This document shows positions 6,516-8,222 of a stretch of 8,222 nt of DNA, one piece after another. Origin of the DNA: Candidatus Methylomirabilota bacterium (lineage in GTDB: Bacteria > Methylomirabilota > Methylomirabilia > Methylomirabilales > CSP1-5). The position numbers and the translations under genes were made by a program. The DNA is taken from the NCBI GenBank assembly GCA_023249165.1, contig JAHFDE010000093.1:1-8222 (forward strand). The letters are read 5' to 3'. Every line of letters starts with the position of its first letter. Positions within the stretch are counted from its first letter, which is position 1. The notes beneath the pieces are model-generated. The model was not told where the DNA came from and ran no database searches. It saw nothing but the letters and a program-made list of their open reading frames with translations.

Positions 6516-7781
6516 ATGGGGATGACATTGGCAGAAAAGATCCTCTCCCAGAAGCTCGGGAGAGAGGTGCGCGCCGGCGACGTCGTGATCATCCCGGTGG
6601 ACCTCGCCCTTGTACAGGACGGGACCGGGACCCTGACCTTTGACGTGATCCGCCAGCTGATGGGCAAGGACACCCTGAAGCACCCGGACCGGGCCATGAT
6701 CGTCCTGGATCACCTGGGTCCGCCGGGGCGGCCCGAGTACGCCGCCATGCACAAGAGGCTCCGGGATTTCGTCAAGGCAACCGGGTGCCTGCTGGCGGAC
6801 GTCGGTGAAGGGATCAGCCACGTGGTCATCTCCGAACGGTACGTGAAGCCGGGAGACGTGGTGGTCGGGGCGGATTCCCACACCAACACCGCGGCGGGGA
6901 TGGCCGCCTTCGCCACCGGGATGGGCTCCACCGACACTGCCGTTGCCATGGCGCTGGGCAAGCAATGGTTCCGCGTTCCGGAGACGATACGCTTCGAACT
7001 CCGCGGCTCGCTCCCCGTCGGCGTCTCGTCCAAGGACATCATCCTCCACATCATCGGCACCATCGGTGAGGACGGCGCGGTCTACAAGGCGATGGAGTAC
7101 GGCGGGGAGACGATCCAGCACCTCTCGATGGACGCCCGGTTCACCATCACGAGCATGGCCCAGGAGTGCGGGGCCAAGCTGGGCCTCTTTCCATCGGACG
7201 AGGAGACGCGGCGATGGATGCAGCGGCACGGCCGGGAGAAGGACTGGAGACCGCTCGCGGCGGACCCCGGCGCCGCGTACGAGCGGGTGATTGCCATCGA
7301 CTGCGCGGCGCTCGTGCCGCTCGTCTCGGTCCCGCACACCCCGGGTAACGTCAAGCAGGCCGCGGAGGTCGAGAAAGAAGGGATCAGGGTGGATCAGGTC
7401 TTCCTGGGGACTTGCACCAACGGACGCTTAGAGGACCTGCAGGCCGCCGCCCAGATCCTGAAGGGACGCCGGGTTGCGCAGGGAACCCGTCTGCTGGTCT
7501 ATCCTGGCTCACGGTGGGTCTACCATGAGGCCCTGAGGGAGGGATACATCCAGATCCTTGAGGAGGCCGGTGCCGTCATCGGCCATGCCGCCTGCGGGCC
7601 CTGCCCAGGAATGCAGTTCGGGCTCCTCTCTGACGGTGAGGTCTGCGTGGCGACGCAGAACCGCAACTTCAAGGGGCGCATGGGGAATCCGAACTCGTTC
7701 CTCTATCTCGCCTCGCCGGCGACCGCCGCGGCCACGGCGGTCGAGGGGAAGATCACTGATCCGCGTCGATTCCTCGCGTAG
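6516..7781 (+). CDS. leuC: 3-isopropylmalate/homoaconitate dehydratase family large subunit (LeuC type)
   Basis: Large subunit of a [4Fe-4S] hydro-lyase of the aconitase superfamily; the simplest role is isomerising 2- to 3-isopropylmalate in leucine synthesis. It has 421 residues, the short archaeal/Thermus (LeuC2/HacA) class and not the roughly 466-residue E. coli class. The three cluster cysteines are Cys300 (GTCTNGR), Cys360 and Cys363 (CGPCPG). Other family signatures are MTLAEKIL at the N-terminus, VVGADSHT (116-123), ATGMGSTD and NRNFKGRMG (382-390). The sequence after the N-terminal VQDGTG (GTLTFDVIRQLMG) is not the form I know best from LeuC, so homoaconitate, citramalate or dimethylmalate are possible substrates. 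The ATG at 6516 has AAGGA 7 nt upstream. leuD starts 10 nt after the stop. Confidence 0.9.
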   Translation: MGMTLAEKILSQKLGREVRAGDVVIIPVDLALVQDGTGTLTFDVIRQLMGKDTLKHPDRAMIVLDHLGPPGRPEYAAMHKRLRDFVKATGCLLADVGEGISHVVISERYVKPGDVVVGADSHTNTAAGMAAFATGMGSTDTAVAMALGKQWFRVPETIRFELRGSLPVGVSSKDIILHIIGTIGEDGAVYKAMEYGGETIQHLSMDARFTITSMAQECGAKLGLFPSDEETRRWMQRHGREKDWRPLAADPGAAYERVIAIDCAALVPLVSVPHTPGNVKQAAEVEKEGIRVDQVFLGTCTNGRLEDLQAAAQILKGRRVAQGTRLLVYPGSRWVYHEALREGYIQILEEAGAVIGHAACGPCPGMQFGLLSDGEVCVATQNRNFKGRMGNPNSFLYLASPATAAATAVEGKITDPRRFLA

Positions 7782-7791
7782 GAGGCGCGTA

Positions 7792-8222
7792 ATGCTTCGC
7801 GGGAAGGCCTGGAAGTTCGGCGATTTCGTCTCGACCGACCTCATCGCCCCGGGCCGGTACGCCTACCTCCGAGACAACCTGCCGGAATTCGTCAAGCACG
7901 TCCTCGAGGACGCCGACAAGGACTTCGCCCCGGCGGCACTCAAAGGGGACCAGACGTACATCGTGGTGGGGGGCCGTAACTTTGGACAGGGGTCGAGCCG
8001 CGAGCACGCCGCGCGCCTGATCAAGCTGGCCGGGGTGCCGGTGGTGCTCGCCAAGGGTTTCGCCCGAATCTTCTACCGGAACTGCTTCAATATCGGGATG
8101 CCGGCCCTGACCGTGGACACCGACCAGATCGCCCACGGGGATGAGGTCGAAATTGACTTGAAGCACGGGGTGGTCCGCAACCGCACCCGGCAGCAGGAGC
8201 TCACAACCGGACGGATCCCGCC
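7792..8222 (+). CDS. leuD: 3-isopropylmalate dehydratase family small subunit (LeuD type), partial (3' end off the window)
   Basis: Small swivelling subunit that completes the active site of the LeuC-type enzyme. The visible 143 residues are in one open frame from an ATG with AGGAGG 6 nt upstream; about 20-30 residues are probably missing. Motifs are GKAWKFGDFVSTDLIAPG at the N-terminus, GGRNFGQGSSREHA (60-73, holding the catalytic Ser/Arg loop) and AKGFARIFYRNCFNIG (87-102). The substrate-recognition loop reads YAYLRDN, with YLRD at 25-28. An arginine here resembles the YLRT loop reported for methanogen homoaconitase more than the loop of strict isopropylmalate isomerases, so the substrate is not settled. 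It is evidently co-transcribed and translated with the upstream large subunit. Confidence 0.88.
   Translation, partial: MLRGKAWKFGDFVSTDLIAPGRYAYLRDNLPEFVKHVLEDADKDFAPAALKGDQTYIVVGGRNFGQGSSREHAARLIKLAGVPVVLAKGFARIFYRNCFNIGMPALTVDTDQIAHGDEVEIDLKHGVVRNRTRQQELTTGRIP

Noticed and set aside
6375..7337. Long open extension of the nuoD frame antisense to leuC
   Set aside because: It is a shadow of leuC in GC-rich DNA: it is rich in Arg/His/Gly/Pro, lacks any family motif, runs through the promoter region, and NuoD homology starts only at the ATG at 6374 with its strong ribosome site.

Overview
The window is GC-rich bacterial chromosomal DNA, almost fully coding, with two divergent transcription units around a short promoter region at about 6375-6515. 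The minus strand carries an orphan-looking nuoD followed by a System I cytochrome c maturation cluster, ccmA-B-C-D-E-F-G, running leftwards off the window edge. The plus strand carries a leuC-leuD type isomerase pair that runs off the right edge. The gene set suggests a respiring, amino-acid-prototrophic Gram-negative-type bacterium. System I, the short archaeal/Thermus-type LeuC (421 aa) and the CcmG variant would fit deep lineages such as NC10/Methylomirabilota, Nitrospirota or former Deltaproteobacteria. This placement is a low-confidence impression, because no rRNA or other strong marker is present.

Layout from right to left on the minus strand: nuoD (6374-5202) has a good sigma-70-like promoter and a strong ribosome binding site. 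The ccm genes follow with almost no spacing: 1 nt before ccmA, a 4-nt overlap ccmA/ccmB, 5 nt before ccmC, 0 nt before ccmD, and a 4-nt overlap ccmD/ccmE. Then comes a 98-nt gap holding two different 7-bp tandem repeats, followed by ccmF and a 4-nt overlap into ccmG, which is cut by the window edge. ccmD (48 aa) was found by translating the gap between ccmC and ccmE. On the plus strand, leuC (6516-7781) has a near-consensus promoter and a very short leader, and leuD starts 10 nt after it.

The Ccm genes form one pathway. CcmAB is the ABC ATPase and membrane part. CcmC with CcmD loads heme onto CcmE (His122). CcmF attaches heme to apocytochrome c, and CcmG keeps the apocytochrome cysteines reduced. 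NuoD is the quinone-site subunit of respiratory complex I, so the minus-strand unit is respiratory in theme. LeuCD is a [4Fe-4S] hydro-lyase of the aconitase superfamily, most simply isopropylmalate isomerase of leucine synthesis, although the small-subunit loop leaves the substrate open.

No mobile element, CRISPR array, phage or defence gene is visible, and I do not see an undescribed system. The points worth a second look are the CxxxC motif in CcmG, the heptamer repeats before ccmF, nuoD without other nuo genes at the head of a ccm operon, a palindrome inside the nuoD promoter, and the YLRD loop in LeuD.
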